Of a DNA stretch of 47,784 bases, positions 1-8,336 are shown one piece after another (within the stretch, counting starts at the first letter, position 1; each line of letters opens with the position of its first letter). The stretch lies in assembly GCA_946184295.1 (NCBI GenBank), contig CAMHEZ010000017.1:1-47784 (forward strand), in the 5' to 3' direction. The position numbers and the translations under genes were made by a program. The stretch is from an uncultured Clostridia bacterium (GTDB taxonomy: Bacteria > Bacillota > Clostridia > Oscillospirales > Acutalibacteraceae). A model generated the notes under the pieces. That model worked only from the letters and a program-made list of their open reading frames with translations. It did not search any database and was not told the DNA's origin.

Positions 1-15
1 TTTCATTTTTCTTCT

Positions 16-44
16 ATAATACCATGTCTATGACCCGTTTGCAA
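16..44 (-). promoter_or_regulatory. Sigma-A type promoter for a gene beyond the left edge
   Basis: On the minus strand TTGCAA (39-44) and TATTAT (16-21) are separated by exactly 17 bases. The promoter points out of the window, so the gene it serves is not visible. Confidence 0.55.
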
Positions 45-145
45 GTCGCGATTTTATTTTTTATACAAACTTATTATATCATCTCCTTTGTCGGAATGCA
101 ACCCCGACGACGAATTTTTTCCGAAAAAGTCCGGAGCAGATGAGA

Positions 146-169
146 AAGGCCGCAAAAAAGCGCGGCCTT
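146..169 (-). terminator. Possible terminator after the DUF6273 gene
   Basis: AAGGCCGC and GCGGCCTT form an 8-bp stem just downstream of the minus-strand gene ending at 250. The U-rich stretch on the minus strand lies in the loop rather than after the stem, so termination is uncertain. Confidence 0.3.
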
Positions 170-249
170 ATGCAGTACCGCGCTGATTGGTTACATACAA
201 TTGTCGTCGGCAGTTCGTGCCACGTGAACTGATCATCTTCCGTATTTTT

Positions 250-1116
250 TCAATGTCCGTTCCTCTTTTCCTGATTGGTTTCAAAGGCTTGGATAAACGT
301 GTTCAACCCGCCGGGGTTGAGCCACATGGCGGGGCGGACGCCGACCTCGTCACAGCCGACCTTCATTCCCTCCACGTTGACGCTGCCGTCCGCACATACC
401 ACCATGCGGCATTCCTCTGAAACGCCGGGTGTGCGCAGCCACCATTCCTTTGGCTCATAAGAAATTTCAGTCACCTTTTTGTCAATATAGGATTGTTCCG
501 CGAGGGGAATCACGGCCGTAGCCGCCGGGTGACTGATGGGATAATGTGACGTGTAGCGCTCGAACAGATGACGCTTGATGGATTTCCAGCCCTTGCCCGG
601 CCCTTTGCCGTTGAAGTATTGCAGCGCCTCGCCGAAGCTCAGCAGAAACAGCCAATCCTCCGTGCTCTCCGTGTCGCTCACGTCGGAAAGCTCGTTTTTT
701 TCGGGCGGGCAGATTTTTGTCTGCATGAGGGCGCGTTCTTCCTCGGCGAACCAATCGCGCAGACAGTCGCCGTTGAGCCACTTGCGCAGGTAGGAGGCCT
801 TCCAGCTGCACGCTCCTACGTCGCCGAACAGCTCCCAGTCAAGCGAATGTTCGCTGAGCAGCAGCAGCCTGTTGTCTGTTTTGTCCAGCACCTGCCAGAC
901 AATCGGGGAACGCACGAAGGTCTTGATGGGCTTGACGCCGTTGGACAGAAAATAGCTGCCAAACTCCAGTTTGTCTCCGGTTTTCAGATGGAGCAGCGCC
1001 CGCTGATACTCGCGCAGCAGCGTGACAGCGCGCTGGCGATAGGTCGGATCATTCTGTCCTCTCTCGTCCTTGCCCATGCTGACGGCGCATTCAAAATCGT
1101 ATTCTCTCAGATACAC
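250..1116 (-). CDS. DUF6273 domain-containing protein
   Basis: A 288-residue protein of unknown biochemical role. The C-terminal half has the features of DUF6273: conserved Trp-rich segments such as WKASYLRKWLNG, EWWLRTPG and the terminal VRPAMWLNP. These domains resemble the C-type lectin/formylglycine-type folds common in Clostridia. No signal peptide or membrane segment is visible, so it is probably cytoplasmic. I choose the GTG at 1116 because AAAGGAGGA lies about 8 bases upstream and a promoter lies at 1145-1173; the longer reading from 1224 would start upstream of that promoter. It stands alone, divergent from ispF. The family assignment is from motif memory; the substrate or ligand is unknown. 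Confidence 0.7.
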   Translation of the reverse strand: MYLREYDFECAVSMGKDERGQNDPTYRQRAVTLLREYQRALLHLKTGDKLEFGSYFLSNGVKPIKTFVRSPIVWQVLDKTDNRLLLLSEHSLDWELFGDVGACSWKASYLRKWLNGDCLRDWFAEEERALMQTKICPPEKNELSDVSDTESTEDWLFLLSFGEALQYFNGKGPGKGWKSIKRHLFERYTSHYPISHPAATAVIPLAEQSYIDKKVTEISYEPKEWWLRTPGVSEECRMVVCADGSVNVEGMKVGCDEVGVRPAMWLNPGGLNTFIQAFETNQEKRNGH

Positions 1117-1144
1117 GGTGCAGTCCTCCTTTCCTGTTGTTTTT

Positions 1145-1173
1145 ATTGTAGGGCAAATTGGCCCGAATGTCAA
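1145..1173 (-). promoter_or_regulatory. Promoter of the DUF6273 gene
   Basis: TTGACA (1168-1173, minus strand) and TACAAT (1145-1150) are separated by 17 bases. Transcription would start near 1138, just upstream of the chosen GTG start at 1116. Confidence 0.65.
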
Positions 1174-1182
1174 TTGTGAATC

Positions 1183-1211
1183 TTGCAATTCGATGAAAAG
1201 CATGGTATGAT
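1183..1211 (+). promoter_or_regulatory. Promoter of ispF
   Basis: TTGCAA (1183-1188) and TATGAT (1206-1211) are 17 bases apart, about 40 bases upstream of the ispF start and divergent from the DUF6273 promoter. Confidence 0.55.
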
Positions 1212-1250
1212 AAGAACAAACCATGAAACGACAGGAAGGACGATGTGATA

Positions 1251-1742
1251 ATGAGAATCGGTCACGGATATGACGTACACAAACTGGTCGAAGGACGCAA
1301 GTTGATTTTGGGCGGTGTGGAAATTCCCCACGAAAAAGGCCTGTTGGGACATTCCGACGCGGACGTGCTGGCGCACGCCGTCTCTGATGCGCTGCTCGGC
1401 GCGGCGGCGCTGGGGGATATCGGTCATCTGTTCCCCGACAACGACGACCGCTTCCTCGGTGCGGACAGCATGCTGCTGCTTGCGGAGGTTTGCCGCGTGG
1501 TGCGGGACAGCGGCTATGAAATCGGCAATATTGATGCCACCGTTCTGGCGCAGAAGCCCAAGCTCGCGCCGCATATTCTGGACATGCGGCGGAATGTTGC
1601 CCGCGCCTGCGGCATTGATGTGTCGCAGGTCAGCGTCAAGGCCACCACCGAGGAGCATCTCGGCTTCACCGGCCGTGAAGAGGGCATTGCCGCTCATGCC
1701 GTGGCGCTGTTGTTCAAGGGACCTTCCGTTGTCAAGTTGTAA
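1251..1742 (+). CDS. ispF: 2-C-methyl-D-erythritol 2,4-cyclodiphosphate synthase
   Basis: This enzyme cyclises CDP-methylerythritol 2-phosphate to the 2,4-cyclodiphosphate, releasing CMP, in the non-mevalonate isoprenoid pathway of the cytoplasm. The 163-residue length is normal for this trimeric family. The N-terminal [12 protein letters not shown] carries the metal-binding Asp8 and His10, GHSDADV follows around residue 40, and the C-terminal [22 protein letters not shown] is the family signature. I prefer ATG at 1251 to GTG at 1245 because AGGAAGGA (1233-1240) is then correctly spaced and the protein begins as its homologues do. It has its own promoter; the usual partner ispD is not adjacent. 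Confidence 0.96.
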   Translation: MRIGHGYDVHKLVEGRKLILGGVEIPHEKGLLGHSDADVLAHAVSDALLGAAALGDIGHLFPDNDDRFLGADSMLLLAEVCRVVRDSGYEIGNIDATVLAQKPKLAPHILDMRRNVARACGIDVSQVSVKATTEEHLGFTGREEGIAAHAVALLFKGPSVVKL

Positions 1743-1795
1743 GCAACCTATCAAAATTTCATACGGACGCCGATACCGGGTCGCGCATATACTGT

Positions 1796-1833
1796 AAAGA
1801 AAAAGGATATGCCGATTCGGTATTTTTTCTTGT
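1796..1833 (+). terminator. Possible terminator after ispF
   Basis: AAGAAAA and TTTTCTT flank a small GCCGATTCGGT hairpin followed by a T run. The pairing is imperfect, so this is a weak candidate. Confidence 0.3.
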
Positions 1834-1875
1834 GATTTTTTATGATTAATGAAAAGTAAAGGACGGTGAATTGTC

Positions 1876-2085
1876 ATGAACAAATCCGCGATCAAAGTAG
1901 GCTCTTACACGCTTGCCATGCGGGGCTGCGAGCTCATTCGTCAGCGCGGCATGGCCTGTGAGCTGCACAAGTGTTCCGACCGCAGCGGCACCTATGGCTG
2001 TATGTATACCATTTATGTGCCTTCCGGCGACCTTTGGCGCGCCGAAAGCATTTTGAGAAACGCGGGCATTATGGTGTTGCCCTGA
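1876..2085 (+). CDS. DUF3343 family putative sulfur/selenium carrier-like protein
   Basis: A 69-residue cytoplasmic protein whose small fold and position beside a class V aminotransferase match DUF3343 (PF11823, putative Se/S carrier-like). It has four cysteines, at 18, 28, 33 and 42. Family members usually have a Cys-x-Leu-x-Pro-x-Pro-Arg loop followed by Ser-x-Cys-Gly; here the equivalent region is CELHKCSDRSGTYGC, so one cysteine position is kept and the proline/arginine loop is replaced by a more Cys-rich one. It lies 42 bases upstream of the cysteine desulfurase-like gene and is probably cotranscribed with it. Sulfur or selenium transfer is inferred from family and context only. Confidence 0.7.
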   Translation: MNKSAIKVGSYTLAMRGCELIRQRGMACELHKCSDRSGTYGCMYTIYVPSGDLWRAESILRNAGIMVLP

Positions 2086-2127
2086 CAGCAATCAATCCAA
2101 TCACCCGGAAGGGAGCGATGAATCCAC

Positions 2128-3264
2128 ATGATCTATCTTGACAACGCGGCGACCACCTGGCCCAAGCCTCGCGAAACGGCGCAGGTCGTCGCGGATACCA
2201 TTCTGCGCCGGGGCGCGAATCCCGGGCGCGGCAATTATCCGATGGCGCAGCGCGCCACCGACACGGTTTACCAATGCCGCCGCCATGTCTGTGAATTTTT
2301 TGGCGGGAAATCGCCCGAATATGTGATTTTTACCCCGTCATGTACGTTTGCCATCAATGCGGTATTAAAGGGCGTGCTGTCGCCGGGCGACCATGTCATC
2401 ATCTCCGACATGGAGCACAACGCTGTGACACGGCCGGTGATGCGGTTGGCCAAGCGGGGCGTGCAGTTCAGCGTCGCCAAGGTACACGAGTGCGACCCGG
2501 AAGCCACGCTGGCTTCCTTCCGGCGGCAGCTCCGGCCCAACACCAAGCTCATTTTTTGCACCCACGCTTCCAATGTCTTCGGCGTGAAGCTGCCAATTGC
2601 GGAGATCGGCGAAATGGCGGCGCGAAATCATGTGCTGTTCGGGTTGGACTGTGCGCAGAGCGCGGGCACCGCCCCGCTCGATCTGCGCTCGATGCACGCG
2701 GATTTTCTGTGTATGCCGGCGCACAAGGGTCTGTACGGCACGATGGGTCTGGGCCTGCTGATTGTCAACACCAACACCCCGCTGCAAACCGTTGTGGAGG
2801 GCGGCACAGGAAGTCTGTCGGGGCTGAACACCCAGCCGGATTTCCTGCCCGACCGTCTGGAAAGCGGCACGCTCAATGTGCCGGGCATTGCGGCGCTGGA
2901 CGTGGGGCTGAGCTTCATTGAGAAGCTGGGGCGGGAGACGATTGAGGCACATGAAATGGCGCTGATGCAGACGGCTTATGACGCCATTGCCGCGATGTCC
3001 CATTGCACGCTTTACACGGCGCGTCCCGCGAGTGAGAGCCATGTCCCGCTGCTGTCCTTTAATGTCAAGGGGATTCCCTCGGACGAGGTAGCGGAGCGAT
3101 TGGGCGGGCAGGATATTGCCGTGCGTGCGGGGCTGCACTGTGCTGGAGAAGCCCACCGTGCGATGGGTACTGAGAAGATGGGCACGGTACGGATCTGCCC
3201 GTCCGCTTTCACATCTACGGACGAGATGGCGCAGTTTCTGGAAGTGCTGGAGACGATACAGTAA
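2128..3264 (+). CDS. Class V aminotransferase, cysteine desulfurase family
   Basis: A 378-residue PLP enzyme of the cysteine desulfurase/selenocysteine lyase group, of the kind often found beside DUF3343 proteins. It starts MIYLDNAATTWPKP as NifS-like enzymes do. His-Lys at 199-200 (MPAHKG) supplies the PLP Schiff-base lysine, and Asp174 and Gln177 in GLDCAQSAG contact the cofactor. Cys338 in RAGLHCAGEAHRAMGT is at the position of the persulfide-forming cysteine. It would take sulfur from cysteine (or selenium from selenocysteine) and pass it to an acceptor, perhaps the upstream DUF3343 protein. There is no iscU, selD or tRNA thiolase nearby, so the acceptor is open. GGAAGGGAGCG precedes the start and a terminator follows. 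Confidence 0.85.
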   Translation: MIYLDNAATTWPKPRETAQVVADTILRRGANPGRGNYPMAQRATDTVYQCRRHVCEFFGGKSPEYVIFTPSCTFAINAVLKGVLSPGDHVIISDMEHNAVTRPVMRLAKRGVQFSVAKVHECDPEATLASFRRQLRPNTKLIFCTHASNVFGVKLPIAEIGEMAARNHVLFGLDCAQSAGTAPLDLRSMHADFLCMPAHKGLYGTMGLGLLIVNTNTPLQTVVEGGTGSLSGLNTQPDFLPDRLESGTLNVPGIAALDVGLSFIEKLGRETIEAHEMALMQTAYDAIAAMSHCTLYTARPASESHVPLLSFNVKGIPSDEVAERLGGQDIAVRAGLHCAGEAHRAMGTEKMGTVRICPSAFTSTDEMAQFLEVLETIQ

Positions 3265-3267
3265 AAT

Positions 3268-3316
3268 AACCGTGTGCAGGCGTTTTTGTCAAAAAATACC
3301 TGCGCACGGTTTTATG
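3268..3316 (+). terminator. Terminator of the aminotransferase gene
   Basis: AACCGTGTGCAGG (3268-3280) pairs with CCTGCGCACGGTT (3299-3311) with one mismatch, followed by a short T-rich stretch. It begins four bases after the stop codon. Confidence 0.7.
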
Positions 3317-3399
3317 TTTGGAAAACCAAAATGGTCGCCGGTTTACGAGGCGACTTGTACCTTATCTACCTCAAAGCTTACATACGCTAAAACGCCCGC

Positions 3400-4332
3400 C
3401 TAACTTTTTTCCTTGCTGCGCTTGTCGTTGATAATCTTCATCTCGGCGGCTGTGATTTCGGTGACGTTGTGTTCCTTAGCCCATGCCACGCAGCCGCGCA
3501 GAACGGTGGGCAGAAAGATGCGCGGCACATTGACGATCATCTCCAGCGCGTCGTCGGTGAAATGGACAGTCGGGTCGGTGCGGTCGGCAGCGTAGCGCAC
3601 GGACGAGAGCGTCGTCTTGCGCACGGGCAGCAGTTCGGCACGCATTTTGCCACGCTTGTGATACCAGAAATTCTTGGAATCGCGGTAGCCGTAATCCACC
3701 GGACAGGGCGGAAAATCCTTTCCTCTCACGCCGTTCACGATGGCGTTGTAGTACTTTTCCTTCATCAGAATCTTATCTACCCTGAGAATGAAGTGTGCAC
3801 CGTAAGGACTGGTGATGCCGTTGAAATCGTGATACTTTTCCAGCGTGTAATGATCGTCCCCCTCCGGCAGCGGACCGTCCTGATCGGCGCCGTCGAGCGC
3901 GTCCATCCATGTGCATTCCACCACCTGAAAGGCCTTTTTGATAACCTTGGGATAGTTACTACCCGGATCGGCCTCGGCACGCAGACCGTCTTCCAGCGTC
4001 ATACTGAAATCCTTCATTTTTTCGGCGGTCGTGTCACCGGGCCAGCCCAGCCGCACGGCCTCTTTGAAATACTTGGCGTCGTCGGGAATAAAATTGAGGG
4101 CGCAGGTTTTGCGTTTGATAAGATTCTGCGCAGTATTGGACGAGTTGCGGCAGCAGAGCAGCATCGCATAGTAATCCTTGCCGGCGATGTAATACGGCTG
4201 CACCAGCGAGTAGGAACCGCAGTTGGTTTGTCCGTCATCGGCCAGCGTACTGACCAGCACCGTTGGCATGGGGAAGAAGAGCGAGGTCTGGTAGAAGTTG
4301 TCAACAATGCGCAAATCTTTGAAATCCGACAT
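3400..4332 (-). CDS. Flavin reductase-like protein with C-terminal PCP_red-type domain
   Basis: A 310-residue cytoplasmic protein. Residues 15-240 resemble the flavin reductase-like FMN-binding split barrel (FPMPTVLVSTLADDGQTNCGSYS, then LLCCRNSSNTAQN), a fold that binds FMN. Residues about 257-302 (HFTDDALEMIVNVPRIFLP, then IT-x-x-E) match the pattern of the PCP_red domain (PF08369) found at the C-terminus of light-independent protochlorophyllide reductase BchB, here in an apparently non-photosynthetic organism. The start has AAGGAGG correctly spaced and a promoter lies at 4417-4445. It stands alone. A redox or flavin-linked role is inferred; no substrate can be named. I am fairly sure of the flavin-binding part and less sure of the C-terminal domain. 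Confidence 0.72.
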   Translation of the reverse strand: MSDFKDLRIVDNFYQTSLFFPMPTVLVSTLADDGQTNCGSYSLVQPYYIAGKDYYAMLLCCRNSSNTAQNLIKRKTCALNFIPDDAKYFKEAVRLGWPGDTTAEKMKDFSMTLEDGLRAEADPGSNYPKVIKKAFQVVECTWMDALDGADQDGPLPEGDDHYTLEKYHDFNGITSPYGAHFILRVDKILMKEKYYNAIVNGVRGKDFPPCPVDYGYRDSKNFWYHKRGKMRAELLPVRKTTLSSVRYAADRTDPTVHFTDDALEMIVNVPRIFLPTVLRGCVAWAKEHNVTEITAAEMKIINDKRSKEKS

Positions 4333-4416
4333 GGAAAGAGCCTCCTTGCCTAGCTATCCGCAGCGTGCGGATATGTCATATGTTTTATAGGGAAAGAGAA
4401 AATCTCCCTTAAAACT

Positions 4417-4445
4417 ATTATACCATAAAATATGCAAAAAGTACA
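4417..4445 (-). promoter_or_regulatory. Promoter and leader of the flavin reductase-like gene
   Basis: On the minus strand TATAAT (4417-4422) is preceded by TGG, an extended -10, with a weak TGTACT -35 at 4440-4445 and a 17-base spacer. The leader of about 80 bases contains two hairpins: an AGGGA-based stem near 4390-4410 and ATCCGCA/TGCGGAT near 4353-4369. I recognise no riboswitch class. Confidence 0.5.
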
Positions 4446-4517
4446 GCACTTTTCACTAAAAAATTATCAAGGCAACGAAAAAATTATCTCTTTCATACAA
4501 TACCCTTGCTCATGTCA

Positions 4518-4563
4518 AAACAGCGCGTCGATCAGTTTTTTCAATCCGGCCAACGCGCTGTTT
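4518..4563 (-). terminator. Terminator of the ABC importer/MATE operon
   Basis: AAACAGCGCGT (4518-4528) and ACGCGCTGTTT (4553-4563) form an 11-bp stem directly after the MATE stop codon, ending in TTTT on the minus strand. Confidence 0.6.
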
Positions 4564-4565
4564 CT

Positions 4566-5900
4566 TTATGTCGTTTTTTGAGCGATACTGCCGATTTTTT
4601 CTTTGCGTACGAGTCCGCAGACTGTCAGGGCCGTGGCCTTGACCACGTTGTCGGCGATCATGCAGTACCAGACGGCGTTGAGACCGTATCCCGCCCGCAC
4701 GACCAGCCATGTCAGCAGAATCCGCACGCCCCACATACTGAGGGAATTGATGACAAATACACTGCGTGTGCGTCCTGTGCCGTAGCTGATACCTTCCCAC
4801 GCCACCATCAGCCCGAAGAACGGTTCGGAAAAGGCCACCAGCCGCAGTACGTCTGCGCCCATGCGGGCCACCGGCTCGCTGGTGGTGAAGAGACACATCA
4901 GCGGATAGGCCGTGCAAAAGAGGATTCCACCGCTCAGCAGCATAAGAACCACTGTCATGAGCAGGCTCATGTTGCGTGTGTCGAGGTATTTCTGTCGGTT
5001 GCCTTCCCCGATGGCCGCGCCGATGAGCGCCGAAGTGGCCGTGCGGATACCGTAACCGGGCAGATAGAAGATTTCTTCCGCCGTCACGGCGATGGAATGT
5101 GCGGCAAATATCGTCACGCCCATACCGCTGACCATACCGGCGAAGACGATATAGCCCATACAGGAGACCATGCTGGTGGAGGTCACGGGCATGGCGACGC
5201 GCAGGAGCTTCCGGAGCTGCGCCGTGTCAAGCGTGCGATATTCCTGCCGCCCGAACCGCAGGGCCTCCTTGTGACGATAGGCGGCAAACAGCCCGACGCC
5301 GCCCAGCGTGGTGGAAATAGCTGTGGCATAGGCCGCTCCCATCACACCCAGTCCAAGGCGGTAGATCAGCAGGTAATTGAGCAGCACGTTCAGCGCGTTG
5401 GCGGATAAATTGATAATCATGGGCGTGCGTGTGTCTTTCACCGCGTGCATGGCCGAGGCAAACATACTGCCGGTGACAGAGAAAATCAGCGGTACGCTGA
5501 CGATGAAAAAATAAGCGGACGCGGGCCGCCGGATTGCTTCGGCGGCTTGCATCCAGATTGGCAGAAAGGGGGAGATGCCCAGACAAATGACAGTCAGTGC
5601 CAGTCCCAGCCAGAGCGAGAGACGGCAGCCCAGCGCGGACAGCCGTTTCATTTCCGCACGGTCGCCCCGTCCGGAGGCTTGCGACAGCAGCGAGAGCAGA
5701 CCGACGGTGAATCCGTAAGGGATGGAATGAATCAGCCAGTTGACGGTGGTGCTGGTGCTGACAGCGGCTGTCGCCGCCTCGCCCAGATGTCCTACCATTG
5801 CGGTATCCACATATTGCAGCAGCGAGCCCATGAGCTGCTGTACCACTGCCGGGAGAGACAGCCTGACCAACGCCCAGAAGGTCTTGCTTTTCCGGTTCAT
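4566..5900 (-). CDS. MATE family multidrug/cation efflux transporter
   Basis: A 444-residue integral membrane protein with about 12 hydrophobic segments and the usual MATE length. The N-terminus LSLPAVVQQLMGSLLQYVDTAMVGHLG and the second-half equivalent VSCMGYIVFAGMVSGMG are typical of the DinF/NorM superfamily, which exports drugs, organic cations or metabolites using Na+ or H+ gradients. It begins 9 bases after the stop codon of the solute-binding protein, with an AGAGG site, so it is the last gene of the amino-acid importer operon. Coupling an importer and an exporter in one operon suggests handling of a related amine or amino acid, but that is inference. Confidence 0.9.
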   Translation of the reverse strand: MNRKSKTFWALVRLSLPAVVQQLMGSLLQYVDTAMVGHLGEAATAAVSTSTTVNWLIHSIPYGFTVGLLSLLSQASGRGDRAEMKRLSALGCRLSLWLGLALTVICLGISPFLPIWMQAAEAIRRPASAYFFIVSVPLIFSVTGSMFASAMHAVKDTRTPMIINLSANALNVLLNYLLIYRLGLGVMGAAYATAISTTLGGVGLFAAYRHKEALRFGRQEYRTLDTAQLRKLLRVAMPVTSTSMVSCMGYIVFAGMVSGMGVTIFAAHSIAVTAEEIFYLPGYGIRTATSALIGAAIGEGNRQKYLDTRNMSLLMTVVLMLLSGGILFCTAYPLMCLFTTSEPVARMGADVLRLVAFSEPFFGLMVAWEGISYGTGRTRSVFVINSLSMWGVRILLTWLVVRAGYGLNAVWYCMIADNVVKATALTVCGLVRKEKIGSIAQKTT

Positions 5901-5909
5901 CGAATGCCT

Positions 5910-6716
5910 CTATTCCTTGGTAATATCCGAGCCGAAATACTTTTCGGAGAGTGCGGTCAAGGTGCCGTCTTCTCTCATCTGTGCGAGGGCCTTGTTGATT
6001 TCTTCACGCAGTGCGGCGGTCGCCTCGCCCTTGCGCATGGGAATGACTACGTGATTGGCTTCCTCGGTGGAATCGACGATTTTGATTGCCGCGTCGGGCT
6101 GCTCTTTCATGTAGTCCAGTACCGAGACTTCCGCGTTGAGCGTGGCGTCCACACGTCCCGAAAGCACCATCTGCATGGTTTCGCCAAGGGAATCCACGCC
6201 TTCCACCTTGGCGCCGTACTGCTCGCCCAGCTCCATGTAGGTGCTGCCGATGCTGTTGGCGGTGGTTTTGCCCTTCAAGTCAGCAAAGCTCTTGATCTCG
6301 TCATTGTCACTTGCCACCACCAGTACGGTGTGAATGTAGGCATAAGGGTCGGAGAAGTCGTATTTTTCGCCGCGTTCAGGGGTTTCGTCCACGCCGTTGA
6401 TAATGAGGTCATACATACCGGAATCCATACCGGCGAAAAGACCGTCCCACTCGCCCTCGACAAACTCCGCCTTGACGCCGAGATAATCGGCGATATATTC
6501 CCCGATTTCCACATCGAAGCCCACCAGATTGTCCTTTTCGTCATGATAGGTCCACGGCGCCCAGGTGCCCTCCATGGCGATGGTGATCTTCTGCTTGTCC
6601 TTGATGGCAGCGAGCAGATCGCTGTTTTTGTTCTTGCTGCCGCAGCCGGCGGCACAGGCCGTCAGCATGGCCGAGGCCAGCAGCATGGCGGCGATTTTAG
6701 TGATGATCTTTTTCAT
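5910..6716 (-). CDS. Polar amino-acid ABC transporter substrate-binding lipoprotein
   Basis: A 268-residue family 3 solute-binding protein. A lysine-rich, hydrophobic N-terminus ends in a lipobox (MLTAC), so the mature protein should be lipid-anchored outside the membrane. Family hallmarks include KITIAMEGTWAPWTYHDE, LVGFDVEIGEYIADYLG, EWDGLFAGMDSGMYDLIING and YDFSDPYAY, and the final YFGSDI is also typical. The fold binds cystine, glutamine, arginine or another polar amino acid; the ligand cannot be read from the sequence. I prefer ATG at 6716 to the TTG at 6722 because AAAGGA is then correctly spaced. It directly follows the ATPase gene. Confidence 0.92.
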   Translation of the reverse strand: MKKIITKIAAMLLASAMLTACAAGCGSKNKNSDLLAAIKDKQKITIAMEGTWAPWTYHDEKDNLVGFDVEIGEYIADYLGVKAEFVEGEWDGLFAGMDSGMYDLIINGVDETPERGEKYDFSDPYAYIHTVLVVASDNDEIKSFADLKGKTTANSIGSTYMELGEQYGAKVEGVDSLGETMQMVLSGRVDATLNAEVSVLDYMKEQPDAAIKIVDSTEEANHVVIPMRKGEATAALREEINKALAQMREDGTLTALSEKYFGSDITKE

Positions 6717-6718
6717 GT

Positions 6719-7462
6719 TCAATCGTCCTTTCTGTTGAGAGAGCCGAGGAAGTTCCGCACTCTCTCCGATGTCTGATTTTCAAAAAAATCGTTGGTTGAC
6801 GTATGTGCCAGTGCCTTTCCTTCGTCCATGAAGAGCACATGGGTGGCTACATGGCGGGCAAAGCGGATTTCGTGCGTGACAATTATCATGGTCATGCCAT
6901 CATCGGCGAGTTGTTTGATGACGTCCAGCACTTCACTGATGAGCTCGGGGTCGAGTGCCGAGGTCGGCTCATCGAGGAAGATCACGTCGGGCCGTGCGGC
7001 GACGGCACGGGCAATCGCCACGCGCTGCTGCTGTCCGCCGGAGAGCTGCGCGAGATAGGCATCTGCCTTGTCGGCCAGACCCACGCGGCGCAGCGCTTCC
7101 CGTCCGCGTTCTTCTGCTTGATCTTTGGGCATTTTACGTGCCACAATCAGCCCTTCAGTGACGTTCTGCAAAGCCGTCTTGTTGGCAAACAGGTTGAAAT
7201 TCTGAAAGACAAAGGCTGTATGCCGCCGGTAATCGGCGATTTCCTGTCGGGAGGCGGCCGCCATGTTCAGCGTTTGTCCCAGCAGTGTAACTTCACCGCA
7301 GTCAGCGCGCTCCAGAAAATTCAGGCAGCGCAGCAGCGTTGTTTTGCCGGAACCGGAGGGGCCCAGCACGGCAAGCACATCGCCTTTTGCCAGTTTTAAA
7401 TCGACGCCGTGCAGGATTTCGGCGCCGCCAATGGATTTGTGCAGATCTTTGAGTTCAAGCAC
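6719..7462 (-). CDS. Polar amino-acid ABC transporter ATP-binding protein
   Basis: A 247-residue cytoplasmic ATPase of the GlnQ/HisP family that powers amino-acid uptake. Visible motifs are Walker [10 protein letters not shown], the Q-loop FQNFNLF, the signature LSGGQQQR, Walker [13 protein letters not shown] with the catalytic Glu, and the switch His in IVTHE. It starts with GTG at 7462, overlapping the permease stop by 8 bases, which indicates translational coupling. With the permease and lipoprotein it forms a complete importer. Confidence 0.95.
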   Translation of the reverse strand: MLELKDLHKSIGGAEILHGVDLKLAKGDVLAVLGPSGSGKTTLLRCLNFLERADCGEVTLLGQTLNMAAASRQEIADYRRHTAFVFQNFNLFANKTALQNVTEGLIVARKMPKDQAEERGREALRRVGLADKADAYLAQLSGGQQQRVAIARAVAARPDVIFLDEPTSALDPELISEVLDVIKQLADDGMTMIIVTHEIRFARHVATHVLFMDEGKALAHTSTNDFFENQTSERVRNFLGSLNRKDD

Positions 7463-8138
7463 GAATCACGTCACCCCCGTTCATGCGTTTGAGCCGCTTT
7501 TCGCCCATTGCCTGCAAGCGTGTGATAACGGTGCAGAAAATCAGGTAAATCAGCGCTACTTCCGCGTACAGCGCCAGATGCTCATAGGTGCGGCCCGCCA
7601 CGCGCTGGGCGGTCATGAACATCTCAGTCAAGGTGATATTGGCCGCCAGCGAAGTGTCCTTGAGCATGGAAATCAGGGAATTGGAGAGCGGCGGGAAAGC
7701 CGTGCGGAAGGCCTGTGGGAGAATGATGCGGCGCATGGTCTGGAAATAGCTCATACCCACGCAGTAGCCTGCCTCCAATTGTCCCTTGGGCACCGATTCA
7801 ATGGCGGCGCGCATGGTCTCGGCGCAGTAGGCGCCTTCGTTCAGGGCAAAGACAAATACCGCGCAGGGAAAGGCGGGCAGTATAATGCCCAGATCCGGTA
7901 GGCCGAAATACACCAGATAGAGCTGTACCAGCAGCGGCGTACCGCGAATCAGCCAGATGTAGAACCGCACCACCTGCCGCAGTCCCTTGATGTCGGCAAT
8001 CTGCACCATCGCGCAAGCCATGGCAATGACCAGTGCCAGCGCGAAGGACAACACCGTCAGGGGAATTGTCATCAGCAGACCCTGCGTGAGAATACGCGGA
8101 AATGACGTCACTAAAATGTCAATCAGTCGTTCGCTCAA
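7455..8138 (-). CDS. Polar amino-acid ABC transporter permease
   Basis: A 227-residue inner-membrane permease of the HisMQ/GlnP family with about five TM helices. It has LLMTIPLTVLSFALALVIA, IRGTPLLVQLYLVYFG and the coupling-helix EAA motif (EAGYCVGMSYFQTMRRIILPQA). As the only permease gene in the operon it probably forms a homodimer. The start codon is TTG at 8138, preceded by AAGGAGG at good spacing. It is the first gene of a four-gene operon driven from 8218-8246. Confidence 0.94.
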   Translation of the reverse strand: MSERLIDILVTSFPRILTQGLLMTIPLTVLSFALALVIAMACAMVQIADIKGLRQVVRFYIWLIRGTPLLVQLYLVYFGLPDLGIILPAFPCAVFVFALNEGAYCAETMRAAIESVPKGQLEAGYCVGMSYFQTMRRIILPQAFRTAFPPLSNSLISMLKDTSLAANITLTEMFMTAQRVAGRTYEHLALYAEVALIYLIFCTVITRLQAMGEKRLKRMNGGDVIRA

Positions 8139-8167
8139 AAGGTAACCTCCTTAAACAGTAGAATCAA

Positions 8168-8185
8168 ACGGCTTCAAAAAGCCGT
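8168..8185 (-). promoter_or_regulatory. Hairpin in the leader of the importer operon
   Basis: ACGGCTT and AAGCCGT make a perfect 7-bp stem with a 4-base loop, about 30 bases upstream of the permease start and inside the transcribed leader. It lacks a U tract long enough for a convincing terminator. It may influence translation or stability. Confidence 0.35.
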
Positions 8186-8217
8186 GCAGTGCCTCGCATG
8201 AGACACTATCAGAAATA

Positions 8218-8246
8218 ATTATATCATATTTTTGACAAAAAGGCAA
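8218..8246 (-). promoter_or_regulatory. Promoter of the amino-acid importer operon
   Basis: TTGCCT (8241-8246) and a consensus TATAAT (8218-8223) lie 17 bases apart on the minus strand. Confidence 0.65.
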
Positions 8247-8269
8247 TAGATGGATGGGACATTTCCCTG

Positions 8270-8298
8270 TTGCATTATTCCGGATTTGCGTTTATAAT
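8270..8298 (+). promoter_or_regulatory. Promoter of galK-galT
   Basis: TTGCAT (8270-8275) and TATAAT (8293-8298) lie 17 bases apart, about 40 bases upstream of galK and divergent from the importer promoter. I see no clear operator. Confidence 0.65.
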
Positions 8299-8336
8299 AA
8301 AAATACGGATTTTTTATGTTTGGGAGGATTTTTTTT

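Noticed and set aside
5445..6776. A 443-codon plus-strand frame opposite the solute-binding and MATE genes
   Set aside because: It is antisense to two genes with clear family motifs and lacks a promoter or ribosome site.
8139..8217. Riboswitch or T-box in the leader of the amino-acid importer operon
   Set aside because: The leader is only about 70 bases with one small hairpin; no T-box motif or known riboswitch core is present.
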